This document shows positions 47,575-57,329 of a stretch of DNA of 64,000 nt, piece after piece. Location of the stretch: NCBI GenBank assembly GCA_947489315.1, contig CANLCX010000002.1, positions 186,001 through 250,000 of the forward strand. Direction: 5' to 3'. The notes under the pieces were generated by a model. The model was not told the DNA's origin and made no database searches. It was given only the letters and a program-made list of their open reading frames with translations. The translations under genes were made by a program, and so were the position numbers. Source of the DNA: an uncultured Sphingomonadaceae bacterium (GTDB taxonomy: Bacteria > Pseudomonadota > Alphaproteobacteria > Sphingomonadales > Sphingomonadaceae). Position 1 is the first letter of the stretch, and each line of letters begins with the position of its first letter.

Positions 47575-48654
47575 ATGACTATTGATTCCAATGTAAAAAA
47601 CACGGGCGATACTGTAAAGCCAACCACCCAGAATAATCTCTTCAAAGCAAAAACCAGCAACAGCGAACAGACGCTGCTACAAGCCGATAATGACCCAAAA
47701 ACCGTGCCTTTTGGCGCAAAATTTGGTGGCAAAGCGGCGCGTGCGAAGTTGCGTGAACATGCCATACTTTCCACCACGAAAATCGGTGGCTCTATAGCGG
47801 CTATCTATTGGATGATCGCCTATGGTTCCGGTTGGGTGGAATGGTCCGCCTTTCTCGTCGGCTATTTCATTTCCATGGTCGGATGCATTGTCGGCTATCA
47901 CCGTTATTTCTCGCATCGCGCTTTTGAAACATCTAAGCCGATGGGCATATTCATTGCGATCTTGACCCAATCAGCGGCGCAAGGTTCTGCGCTGCACTGG
48001 GCTGCAAATCACCGCCGTCACCATGCTATGACCGACAAGGTTGGCGATGCTCATAGTCCTCATTTTGACGGCTATGGCAAACCGCTCAAGGGCTTTGCGA
48101 AATTTCACCATAGCCATGTGGGTTGGTTGTTTGACCGGACAACGACCGATCTCGATATCTATGGCAAAGGTCTGGTCGATGACGAAATCGTGATGTTTGC
48201 CCATCGCACCCGCTGGTTCTGGTATTTTGTCTCCGCAATTGTCTTTCCAACGCTTTGGGCTTTGGCCTTTGCTGGTCCCGAAGCGATTATCGGAACAATC
48301 TTGATCGCCGGATTGTTACGGATTTTTGCAGTCCTAACCGTATTGCAGAGCGTAAACAGCATCTGCCATCTGTTTGGATCGCAACGGTTTCATGGACATG
48401 GCACGGCCAAGAACAACCTGCTGATCAACATCCTGACCATGGGTGATGGCTGGCACAATAATCACCATCAACATCCCCGCTCCGCCACATCCGGTGTAGT
48501 ATGGTGGGAATTTGACATATGTGCCGGCATCATTCGCATGTGGGAAAAAATGGGTCTGGTGTGGAACGTCAAATGGGCGCCGCGCTATACCAAGGATGCC
48601 AATGGTGATTGGGTTCAGGAAAAATCAAAGACAGCGACCAAACAGACCGCTTGA
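47575..48654 (+). CDS. Acyl-CoA / fatty acid desaturase
   Basis: 359 aa from ATG 47575 (CGGGG upstream; the frame extends to 47497 but lacks a better start). Membrane di-iron enzyme introducing a double bond into acyl chains. Three histidine boxes: HRYFSH, HRRHH in AANHRRHHAM, and HNNHHQHPRSA. Four to five hydrophobic helices surround them. The first ~60 residues are polar and low-complexity. It lies divergently from ccrM across a methylation-rich region and converges with rnhB. Confidence 0.9.
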   Translation: MTIDSNVKNTGDTVKPTTQNNLFKAKTSNSEQTLLQADNDPKTVPFGAKFGGKAARAKLREHAILSTTKIGGSIAAIYWMIAYGSGWVEWSAFLVGYFISMVGCIVGYHRYFSHRAFETSKPMGIFIAILTQSAAQGSALHWAANHRRHHAMTDKVGDAHSPHFDGYGKPLKGFAKFHHSHVGWLFDRTTTDLDIYGKGLVDDEIVMFAHRTRWFWYFVSAIVFPTLWALAFAGPEAIIGTILIAGLLRIFAVLTVLQSVNSICHLFGSQRFHGHGTAKNNLLINILTMGDGWHNNHHQHPRSATSGVVWWEFDICAGIIRMWEKMGLVWNVKWAPRYTKDANGDWVQEKSKTATKQTA

Positions 48655-48655
48655 G

Positions 48656-49225
48656 CTAGAGCAATTCGAACTGGGCCACCGGCGCGAAGCTTTTGCGGTG
48701 TAGCGGTGTAGGGCCGTATTTCTTAAGCGCTGCCATATGCTCAGCCGTGCCATAACCCTTATTCCGTTCCCAACCATATTCGGGATATTGCTCGGCCGCC
48801 GCGATCATCATCCTGTCGCGATATTCCTTCGCCAAGATCGACGCGGCTGAAATGCAGGGATGGATGGCATCCCCACCGATCACGGCTTCCGCTTGATAGT
48901 CCCATTTGGGTAAGCGATTACCGTCGACCAGTATATGGTCTGGCTTTTGCGATAACCCCTCAGCAGCGCGCGTCATTGCCAGCAATGTTGCCTGCAATAT
49001 ATTGATAGAATCAATCTCAGATTGGTCACATAAACTTATATGATATAATGTTTTTTCTAATATTTCTGCTTCCAGAACGCTGCGCTTCTTCGCAGTTAGT
49101 TTCTTGCTGTCATCCAGCCCTGTTATGCCATGTCCGTCCGGTAATATCACGGCCGCAGCCACCACAGGACCTGCCAACGGGCCCCGGCCCGCTTCATCAA
49201 TCCCGGCGATCGTTTTGACCGTCAT
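48656..49225 (-). CDS. rnhB: Ribonuclease HII
   Basis: 189 aa. Removes RNA from RNA-DNA hybrids, including single ribonucleotides. The active-site motif is [18 protein letters not shown], followed by [48 protein letters not shown] and [13 protein letters not shown], all conserved DEDD-type residues. Length is typical. Its start overlaps the thiD stop by 4 nt, closing a five-gene run. Confidence 0.95.
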   Translation of the reverse strand: MTVKTIAGIDEAGRGPLAGPVVAAAVILPDGHGITGLDDSKKLTAKKRSVLEAEILEKTLYHISLCDQSEIDSINILQATLLAMTRAAEGLSQKPDHILVDGNRLPKWDYQAEAVIGGDAIHPCISAASILAKEYRDRMMIAAAEQYPEYGWERNKGYGTAEHMAALKKYGPTPLHRKSFAPVAQFELL

Positions 49226-49974
49226 GTTTTCGGTACACCCATCGGACCATGACCGGAACCGAAGCCCGGCGCGGTTTCAAGGCTGGCTCTGACATAATCG
49301 CGCGCCTTGCCAATAGAAACGCTCAAGCTATCGCCGCCTGCCAAATAAGTCGCGATCGCTGCCGACAAGGTGCAACCAGTTCCGTGACTGTGCCGCGTAT
49401 CAATCCGACTGCCTTCCCAGCGCTCCAGCTCGCCATCAGCACCGATCAGCCTATCAACCAAAGTCTCGGCCTCGCCATGGCCGCCCTTGACCAGAAACGG
49501 CACTGTGAAGTTTGAGACCGCCTCCTCGCCGCCCAATCGGGCCATTTCGTCGAGATTAGGCGTCACAAGGCTACTCCGCGGGATGATCTTTTGGAATGCC
49601 GCAATTGTGCGGTCATCCGCTAGTGTCGCACCGCTGGTTGCCACCATGACGGGATCGAAGATAACCGGTTTGTTGCCCACAGATTTCAGGAAACCCGCAA
49701 CAGTCAAAGCGATCTCCGGCGATCCCAGCATCCCGATCTTGATCGCATCAGCACCAAAATCGTCCATCACCGCCCAAATTTGGGCGAGCACCATATCTGG
49801 CGTCATGAGCTCAACCGCCGTCACGCCCGCACTATTTTGGGCGGTCACCGCCGTCACCGCCGTCATGGCATGCCCGCCCAAATTAGTGATGGTCCGGATA
49901 TCCGCCTGTATCCCTGCTCCGCCGCCGCTATCAGAACCAGCAATGGACAGAATGCGCGGGCAACTATTCGTCAT
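49222..49974 (-). CDS. thiD: Hydroxymethylpyrimidine/phosphomethylpyrimidine kinase
   Basis: 250 aa. Phosphorylates HMP and HMP-P for thiamine synthesis. Ribokinase-fold motifs: [16 protein letters not shown] (substrate loop), [30 protein letters not shown] and the anion hole [15 protein letters not shown] with the catalytic residue region. Complete length. Overlaps the small membrane gene (4 nt) and rnhB (4 nt). No TPP riboswitch was recognised in front of the operon. Confidence 0.94.
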   Translation of the reverse strand: MTNSCPRILSIAGSDSGGGAGIQADIRTITNLGGHAMTAVTAVTAQNSAGVTAVELMTPDMVLAQIWAVMDDFGADAIKIGMLGSPEIALTVAGFLKSVGNKPVIFDPVMVATSGATLADDRTIAAFQKIIPRSSLVTPNLDEMARLGGEEAVSNFTVPFLVKGGHGEAETLVDRLIGADGELERWEGSRIDTRHSHGTGCTLSAAIATYLAGGDSLSVSIGKARDYVRASLETAPGFGSGHGPMGVPKT

Positions 49975-50156
49975 ATGCCGAACAGCAATAGTACCATTGC
50001 AGCAAATAACAGAAAGTCGGCAATCCCTATGCCGATAATGACGGCGTTTCGATTGGCGCGAAACCAGTCCGGCACAATGATGAACAGCGCCAGTCCCACG
50101 GCAATCGGGATGAACAGCACCATGACGATGATGGCGAGGAATATGATGCTAAACAA
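49971..50156 (-). CDS. Small two-helix membrane protein, unknown function
   Basis: 61 aa, consisting mainly of two hydrophobic helices (about residues 3-27 and 38-60) separated by DWFRANRNA. Too short for a domain call. It is credible because it starts 3 nt after the DUF1272 gene and overlaps thiD by 4 nt in a tightly packed run. Confidence 0.72.
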   Translation of the reverse strand: MFSIIFLAIIVMVLFIPIAVGLALFIIVPDWFRANRNAVIIGIGIADFLLFAAMVLLLFGI

Positions 50157-50159
50157 TGT

Positions 50160-50387
50160 TCATCCTTTATATTTGCGTTCGGTAGAGGCCGGGAATTTCT
50201 TAAGCAATTCCAAGGACCGCGTCGGCCTTGCTACCAAGCCACCTCCACAATTGGGACATATGCCCCTATGCGTGTTCGCATTGCAATCATCGCAAAAGGT
50301 ACATTCGAACGAACAGATAAGCGCGCCGCCTTGGTCTGCAGGCAAATCCCTGCCGCAGCTTTCACAGTCCGGGCGCATGTCGAGCAT
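50160..50387 (-). CDS. DUF1272 domain-containing zinc-binding protein
   Basis: 75 aa with the family pattern: MRPDCESCGRDLP, ICSFECTFCDDC, NANTHRGICPNCGGGLVARP. Eight cysteines arranged in CxxC pairs suggest binding of one or two zinc ions. Function is unknown. Its start codon shares one base with the glmM stop (TGATG), indicating coupled translation. Confidence 0.9.
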   Translation of the reverse strand: MLDMRPDCESCGRDLPADQGGALICSFECTFCDDCNANTHRGICPNCGGGLVARPTRSLELLKKFPASTERKYKG

Positions 50388-51727
50388 CAGGCCGCGACTT
50401 CCTCAACTACAGTACATATACGGTCGACCACGGCATTGACCTGATCGCTATTGTCGCCCTCCGCCATCACACGGATAAGGGGTTCTGTCCCTGAGGCGCG
50501 GATGACGAGCCGTCCTGTGCCGTTCAGTTCTTTTTCTGCCTCAGCAATAACCGCCCTCACACTGTCATCATCCAACGGCGCTCCAGCAGAGTAACGGACA
50601 TTTTTGAGCAATTGCGGAACCGGTTCGAACAAATGCAATAGCTCACTGGCTGGCTTACCGCTGTCGACCAACTCCCGCAGAACCTGCAAGGCAGCGATAG
50701 TGCCATCGCCGGTTGTACCATGGTCGAGCAGGATCATATGTCCCGATTGTTCGCCGCCGACATTATAACCGCCTTTTTTCATCTCTTCGAGCACGTACCG
50801 ATCACCCACTTTGGAACGGATCAGTTCCAGATGCTGCGAAGCCAAAAAGCGCTCCAGCCCCAGATTGGACATAACTGTCGCTACAATACCGCCACCGCGG
50901 AGCAATCCATTGCGGTTCCAGCTCGAGCCGATAAGCGCCATCAACTGATCGCCATCGACGATCTTGCCTTTCTCATCCACCACGATCAGGCGATCTGCAT
51001 CACCGTCCAACGCAATCCCGATATGCGCGCCGCTGGCAACAACGCTTTCCTGTAAGGCCGCAACATCGGTCGAACCACATTTGTCGTTGATATTCTTGCC
51101 ATTGGGATCAACACCGATGGTGATTACCTCGGCTCCCAATTCCCAGAAAGCTGAGGGTGCAACCTGATAAGCAGCGCCATTGGCACAATCGACCACCATT
51201 TTCAGTCCATCGAGCCGGATGTGGTCAGGCAGCGACATTTTCAGCGCATGAATATAGCGCCCGCGCGCATCTTCAAATCGTTTGGCGCGGCCAATATCCT
51301 CGGCCGGGGCCAGCTTGGCATCTTCAGAGAGATAGGCTTCGATTTTCAACTCATCTTCATCCGACAATTTAAAACCGTCGGGGCCAAATAGTTTAATGCC
51401 GTTATCATAATAAGGATTGTGGCTCGCGGAAATCATCACCCCGAGATCCGCTCTCATCGACCGCGTCAGCAGCGCTACGGCTGGCGTTGGCATTGGTCCC
51501 ACCTGCACCACATCCATACCCACGCTGGTAAAGCCAGCCACCAGCGCATTTTCCATCATATAGCCGGAAAGCCGCGTGTCTTTGCCAATCACCACCCGGT
51601 GACGATGATCGCCGCGCAAGAAATGACGTCCCGCGGCTTGCCCGACTTTCATTGCGATTTCGGCGGTCATCGGACTCTGGTTGGTTAGTCCACGAATGCC
51701 GTCGGTTCCAAAAAATTTCTTAGTCAT
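50387..51727 (-). CDS. glmM: Phosphoglucosamine mutase
   Basis: 446 aa from ATG 51727; the frame opens at 51757 but the conserved N-terminus begins [11 protein letters not shown]. Interconverts glucosamine-6-P and glucosamine-1-P for peptidoglycan and LPS precursors. The phosphoserine loop is [18 protein letters not shown], the metal loop [10 protein letters not shown] and the sugar-phosphate loop [13 protein letters not shown]. Full length. Heads the run glmM-DUF1272-membrane protein-thiD-rnhB. Confidence 0.95.
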   Translation of the reverse strand: MTKKFFGTDGIRGLTNQSPMTAEIAMKVGQAAGRHFLRGDHRHRVVIGKDTRLSGYMMENALVAGFTSVGMDVVQVGPMPTPAVALLTRSMRADLGVMISASHNPYYDNGIKLFGPDGFKLSDEDELKIEAYLSEDAKLAPAEDIGRAKRFEDARGRYIHALKMSLPDHIRLDGLKMVVDCANGAAYQVAPSAFWELGAEVITIGVDPNGKNINDKCGSTDVAALQESVVASGAHIGIALDGDADRLIVVDEKGKIVDGDQLMALIGSSWNRNGLLRGGGIVATVMSNLGLERFLASQHLELIRSKVGDRYVLEEMKKGGYNVGGEQSGHMILLDHGTTGDGTIAALQVLRELVDSGKPASELLHLFEPVPQLLKNVRYSAGAPLDDDSVRAVIAEAEKELNGTGRLVIRASGTEPLIRVMAEGDNSDQVNAVVDRICTVVEEVAA

Positions 51728-51843
51728 AACAGACAGCATACTCCAATTGATGCGCAAGCCAATTTAGGGTTGGCATTGCGGTTTATTAAGCCTTAGCGTC
51801 TGGCCCGAGTAGGATAAAGCCGAAACAGGGGCGTACACGTAAA

Positions 51844-53233
51844 ATGATCGAAATTCTCAACGGCCTTATCGACCGCTTGTCTGATTTGGTTTTCTATAAA
51901 ACGAACCTTTTCGGGATTGATATTGAGCTGGTGGTGCTCTGGCTCGCTTTCCCAATGCTGTTTTTTACGGCCTATCTGGGTTTCATCAATGTTCGGGGCA
52001 TGGGCGCTGGCTTTCGGGTGCTGCGGGGCAAATTTACGGGCCCCGACCAACCCGGTAATATGTCACCCTTTGCTGCGCTCACCACGGCCTTGTCCGGCAC
52101 GGTGGGACTTGGAAATATTGCCGGTGTTGCAATAGCGCTCTCGACCGGTGGACCAGGTGCAGCCTTCTGGATGTTCATCATTGGCTGGGTCGCTATGACG
52201 GTGAAATGTGCAGAAGTGACGCTCGGTATGAAATATCGCGAGATCCAGCCTAATGGCGACGTCCGCGGCGGGCCGATGTACACGCTGAAAAACGGATTGG
52301 CCGCAAAAGGCTTTGCGAAGATCGGACTGATCATTGGCGGCATTTACGCCTTTCTGGCGTTGTTCGGAGCGATCCCGTTGATTCAAGTGAACCAAAGCTA
52401 TGCGCAGGTCGCCGATGTTACCGGCTTCACCTATCCGCTTGCCTACGGGATTATCATGGCCGCGCTCGTCGGACTGGTCGTGATTAATGGCGTCGGTTGG
52501 CTTGCCCGCGTGACGGCATCGGTTGTCCCAGCCATGGGCCTTGTCTATCTCGGCGGCGTTTTTGCTATTCTCGCGATGAATTTTGATCAGATTCCCGCGG
52601 CCATTGCCCTGATTGTGTCCGACGCCTTTACGGGTGAAGCCGCCGCTGGCGGCGCCATTGGTGCTTTTGTCGTCGGCATGCGCCGCGCCGTCTATTCATC
52701 CGAAGCCGGCATTGGTTCGGCGGTTATCGCTCATACTCAAGCACGTGCCAGTGAACCGGCATCAGAAGGTCTCGTGGCTCTGCTCGAACCGTTTATCGAC
52801 ACGGTCGTCATCTGCTCGCTCGGCGCGATAGCCATGGTGGTGGCCGGGACTTATGTGGGCGATGTCGAGGGCATTGAGATTACATCAGCCGCCTTCGCGA
52901 CGGTCGCCGACTGGTTCCCTTACCTACTCGCGGTTGCGGTTTTTCTGTTCGGATTTTCCACCCTTTGCGCTTGGGGCTTTTACGGCCAACAAGCTTGGTG
53001 CTATTTATTCGGGCATAGCAAGACGGCGGTTTGGTCTTACAAGTTGGTCTATGTTATATGTTTACCGATCGGTGCGATGCTGGAACTGGGCCAGGTCATA
53101 AAGCTTGTCGATAGCGCTTTTTTCCTGATGGCCATCCCCAATATCATCGCGCTCTATATTTTCGCGCCGGAAATTAGACGTGAGATTTTCGGTTATCTTG
53201 ATAGACAGAAGCTGCCATCAGAGGAGCAATCAA

Positions 53234-53256
<23 letters not shown>
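51844..53256 (+). CDS. Alanine/glycine:cation symporter (AGCS) family transporter
   Basis: 470 aa with about ten hydrophobic helices. AGCS hallmarks: [52 protein letters not shown], and [37 protein letters not shown]. It imports alanine or related small amino acids with Na+ (or H+). The N-terminal ~35 residues precede the first helix. It overlaps the aldo/keto reductase gene by 23 nt. Confidence 0.92.
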
Positions 53257-54226
<970 letters not shown>

Positions 54227-54360
54227 TAGCGAGCATAAGCGCTTTAGCGCTTTCCTACACGGCTGACGCTATGATAAATATCAGCGCTATTCTTTCTCAG
54301 CTTTGAATATTTATTGTGGTGCTGAACCGCGCGCATTTTTCACGTTTGCCACATCGTGCA

Positions 54361-54390
54361 AAAGGGCGTGTGATTTGTGTGAACTTTGGA
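54361..54390 (+). repeat. Dispersed repeat copy 2 (core TGTGTGAACTTTG)
   Basis: Core at 54376-54388, preceded by GGGCGTGTGAT. Same layout as copy 1, differing at two positions in the upstream half. In one frame it reads KGRVICVNFG. Confidence 0.68.
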
Positions 54391-54440
54391 GTTTGCCAGA
54401 GCCGTCACGATGCCGAAATCAAGATGCAAATCATCTGCAC

Positions 54441-54471
54441 AGGACGGGGTGTGATGTGTGTGAACTTTGGT
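54441..54471 (+). repeat. Dispersed repeat copy 3 (core TGTGTGAACTTTG)
   Basis: Core at 54457-54469, exactly 81 nt after copy 2, preceded by GGGGTGTGA. In frame it reads MCVNFGMK followed by a stop codon. Confidence 0.68.
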
Positions 54472-54560
54472 ATGAAATAGCGGTATCGTTGATCGACCCA
54501 AATGGGAATAGATCTTCACCCCGCTAAGACGCTACACAAAAGGCTCATAGACCCTGAGAA

Positions 54561-54575
54561 CTGTGTGAACTTTGA
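54561..54575 (+). repeat. Dispersed repeat copy 4, core only
   Basis: TGTGTGAACTTTG at 54562-54574, 105 nt after copy 3. The upstream half of the repeat is not conserved here. Confidence 0.6.
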
Positions 54576-54607
54576 CTCAATTCCGGCAGGTTCAAAACCC
54601 ACTTTCT

Positions 54608-55903
54608 TTAGCGATCATAGGCCTTTGGCAACGCCCCCGGGGTGGGATTGCGATAGCGTTCCCGCAAACGTTCCTGTCGATTGGACAGCGACTGCTCGAC
54701 ACCGTCGATAAAGACGCTTTCAACCTGCGTAGAAAGCTCTAGTGGATCGCCAGTCCAGATCACGACATCACCCTTGCGCCCTGCTTTCAAGGAACCCAAT
54801 TGGTCGCCCATACCCATAATCTCGGCCGGTTTGGAACTGATTGCAGCAAACGCCTCATCCCAGCTCAAGCCGGTTGCGCGAGGAACCTTGTTCAGCGCCA
54901 CTAAATTACCGGCATATTGCATCGAATAACGCAGTTGATGCGCATCACGGTCGTTGATCATGCCAATGGCCACATTGACGCCCGCCTGCTTCATCCGGCC
55001 AATATTAGATTGTGTCGCGGACAGATCTTCAAAACTATAGGGCAAATCGCTCAATGCCGAAGCCAGCACCGGTACTTTCGCAGCAGCAATTTCATTTGCG
55101 ACGCGCCATCCTTCATTGGCTCCCACCAGCACTAATTTCAGCGAAGGAAAATCTTTGCGTAGGTCGAGCACCTTCAAAATATCATTGGCACTCTCGACAT
55201 GAACCAGCAGCCGGGTTGAGCCATTGATTACCGGCAACAAAGCCTTGGCGTCCGATGCTTTCATCAAGTCGCTATCGAACAGCGATGGATTACGGGAATA
55301 GGTACGAGCCTCGTTCAACATCGCGCGGAACAAAATATGGGCTGCAGCACGACTGCCCCCTGCCCGGCGGTGTCCGGTTTCTCCCAGCTCGACAAATTGA
55401 AACGCCTTTGCTTTGGTGATCGGATTGCTGTCCTCACCCAGATCAACAATCGCGCCATAGCCGCCAAAAATTGATTTCCCGGTACTCGGCGAAACGACCG
55501 CACGAGTAACACCGGCAGCCCGGTTTACCGCGACAGGTGCAGCGAAGGGATTGACTGCATATTGAACATCCAGCGCCGCGGAAAAAACCGAGTCAGCCGC
55601 GTTGGTATCGTTGGTGGAACGAACTGCTCCTACTTCAACAAGGCCGATGCGACTAAAGCCGGCAAAAACACCGGGCGTGACCCATTTACCCGACGCATCA
55701 ATGCGGCGTGCATCGGCGGGGACAGCGACATTAGTGCCAGCAGCGACCACACGGCCATCGCGAATGACGACGGTTGCGCCATCCATCGGTGCACTGCCGT
55801 CACCGACGACAACCTTGCCTCCCGTAATGGCGATGGTTTCTGCCGCAGCAGGAACAGCCATAAGAGCGAGCGTGGAAACGAACGTTGTTACAAAGCGCTT
55901 CAT
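54608..55903 (-). CDS. Exported amidohydrolase-fold protein lacking the usual metal ligands
   Basis: 431 aa, with a signal peptide MKRFVTTFVSTLALMAVPAAA. The overall layout matches amidohydrolases (small beta-sandwich AITGGKVVVGDGSAPMDGATVVIRDGRVVAAG and TIM barrel, LGSLKAGRKGDVVIWTGDPL end). Where active relatives have PGxIDxHxH it reads PGVFAGFSRIG, and the later His and Asp positions also look lost. It starts 4 nt inside the upstream amidohydrolase gene, so the two are translated together and may form a complex. A structural or regulatory role is likely, but this is inference. Confidence 0.85.
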   Translation of the reverse strand: MKRFVTTFVSTLALMAVPAAAETIAITGGKVVVGDGSAPMDGATVVIRDGRVVAAGTNVAVPADARRIDASGKWVTPGVFAGFSRIGLVEVGAVRSTNDTNAADSVFSAALDVQYAVNPFAAPVAVNRAAGVTRAVVSPSTGKSIFGGYGAIVDLGEDSNPITKAKAFQFVELGETGHRRAGGSRAAAHILFRAMLNEARTYSRNPSLFDSDLMKASDAKALLPVINGSTRLLVHVESANDILKVLDLRKDFPSLKLVLVGANEGWRVANEIAAAKVPVLASALSDLPYSFEDLSATQSNIGRMKQAGVNVAIGMINDRDAHQLRYSMQYAGNLVALNKVPRATGLSWDEAFAAISSKPAEIMGMGDQLGSLKAGRKGDVVIWTGDPLELSTQVESVFIDGVEQSLSNRQERLRERYRNPTPGALPKAYDR

Positions 55904-57300
55904 TTCACGTCTCCTTCACCAGGCTGGCCAAGTTCAAAATCGCTCACTGGCCTGCGGCTTGCATCATTGGCGTCAAACAGCATCGCGCCGTCAATCCAGA
56001 CTTTTTCAGGACGGGAATAGACGCTGAGTGGGTTATCGTTCCACAAGACAACATCAGCCATCTTACCGGGCTTCAGGCTTCCGGTCTGGTCAGCGATGCC
56101 CATAGCTTTTGCGGGATTATAGGTGATCCACTGGATTGCTTGTGCGTCGGTTATCTCGATGCCCATGGCTCGTCCGTCAGCCAACGCCTTGGACGCCTCC
56201 TGATTGAGCCGCTGTATCTGGTTCTCATCATCCGAATGGATGATCACGCAAGCGCCGGCCTGTTGCAGCAGCGCGGCATTTTCCGGAATGGCGTCATAGG
56301 CTTCCATCTTGAAGCCCCACCAGTCTGCCCAAATAGCCGAACAGATTTCCTCTTTCGCAAGGATATCCGCAATTTTATAGCTTTCGACGGCATGGTGAAA
56401 AGCTGTCACTTTATAGCCGAATTCCTTAGACATATCGATAATCTGGTTCAGTTCGTCAGCGCGATAACAGTGGTTGTGCACCAATATGTCACCGTCGAGG
56501 ACGCCCGCTAGAGTCTCCATAGCCAGATCACGTTTCGGCGGTTTGGCGCCCTTTCTTTTCTTCTGGTATTCCTGCGCATTAATCCAAGTCTGGCGAGTCA
56601 GCGACAAGCTTCCCATCCGCGTAGAAGGTTTGCGATTGCGTCCGCCATAGACCCGCTTGGGGTTCTCACCACAGGCCATTTTCATGCCATAAGGTGCTCC
56701 TAGAAACTTCATCGCTTGAACCGTGCGCGCGGGAACATTTTTGAGCGTTACAGAACGCCCACCGAACAAATTTGCTGAACCAGGAAGTATCTGCAACGAC
56801 GTAATCCCGCCATTTGCCATGGCCCGTGAGAAACCAGGATCCTGTGGCCAAACACTATGTTCCGCCCATACTTCCGGTGTCACCGGAGACGTCGCCTCAT
56901 TACCGTCACTATGCGCCGCAACGCTTGGTGTCGGATAGTCACCCAAATGGCTATGCACATCAATGATGCCGGGCGTCACATATTTACCGGTTCCGTCAAT
57001 GATCGTGCTGTCGGTTGGAATCACAGTATCAGGGCCGCCTACGGACACAATTTTGCCTGCCGACATGAAGATCACACCATTGTCGAAACGCTGCCCTTCC
57101 CCATCAAATATTGTCGCTCCGGTGATGACGATATTATCAGAGGCATAGGCTTTATAGGTTGAAGGAAATGCCGGACCTGCTGAACCTTTGCTTGAACTGC
57201 TCGCCGACGCACTGGCTGTTTCGGTTTCAGCCGCCGTGGCCGCGCAGCCCGTAACCAGTGCTCCGGCAGCAACGACTGCCAGCAAATCCTTCAATTCCAT
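55900..57300 (-). CDS. Amidohydrolase family lipoprotein
   Basis: 466 aa from ATG 57300 (AGAGG upstream; the TTG at 57306 is a poor alternative). N-terminal hydrophobic segment with lipobox ALVTGC (Cys near residue 20) anchors it in the outer or inner membrane facing the periplasm. Metal motifs appear intact: PGIIDVHSHLGDY (HxH), a His in LVHNHCYRAD, a His pair in AFHHAVE and the Asp in IHSDDE. This imidazolonepropionase/dipeptidase-like type may cleave peptides or cyclic amides. It lies between the peptide transporter and the degenerate paralogue, which suggests periplasmic peptide processing linked to uptake. Confidence 0.88.
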   Translation of the reverse strand: MELKDLLAVVAAGALVTGCAATAAETETASASASSSSKGSAGPAFPSTYKAYASDNIVITGATIFDGEGQRFDNGVIFMSAGKIVSVGGPDTVIPTDSTIIDGTGKYVTPGIIDVHSHLGDYPTPSVAAHSDGNEATSPVTPEVWAEHSVWPQDPGFSRAMANGGITSLQILPGSANLFGGRSVTLKNVPARTVQAMKFLGAPYGMKMACGENPKRVYGGRNRKPSTRMGSLSLTRQTWINAQEYQKKRKGAKPPKRDLAMETLAGVLDGDILVHNHCYRADELNQIIDMSKEFGYKVTAFHHAVESYKIADILAKEEICSAIWADWWGFKMEAYDAIPENAALLQQAGACVIIHSDDENQIQRLNQEASKALADGRAMGIEITDAQAIQWITYNPAKAMGIADQTGSLKPGKMADVVLWNDNPLSVYSRPEKVWIDGAMLFDANDASRRPVSDFELGQPGEGDVK

Positions 57301-57329
57301 AATCAACCTCTAAGCTATAATTAATCCGT

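Larger units (their letters stand above)
54227..54607. other. Intergenic region with three repeat copies
   Basis: 381 bp between the convergent aldo/keto reductase and amidohydrolase genes. It holds repeat copies 2-4. A weak hairpin AAGCGC-TTTA-GCGCTT at 54237-54252 lies just after the reductase stop; it lacks a strong T-tract. No credible gene: the overlapping frames here are short and depend on the repeats. Confidence 0.65.

Noticed and set aside
54237-54252. Rho-independent terminator after the aldo/keto reductase gene
   Set aside because: The 6-bp stem is perfect but no T-tract follows, so it was not listed as a terminator.
54303-54711. Short + strand reading frames in the repeat region
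   Set aside because: They lack ribosome sites and domains and one runs into the amidohydrolase gene; the repeats explain their similarity.
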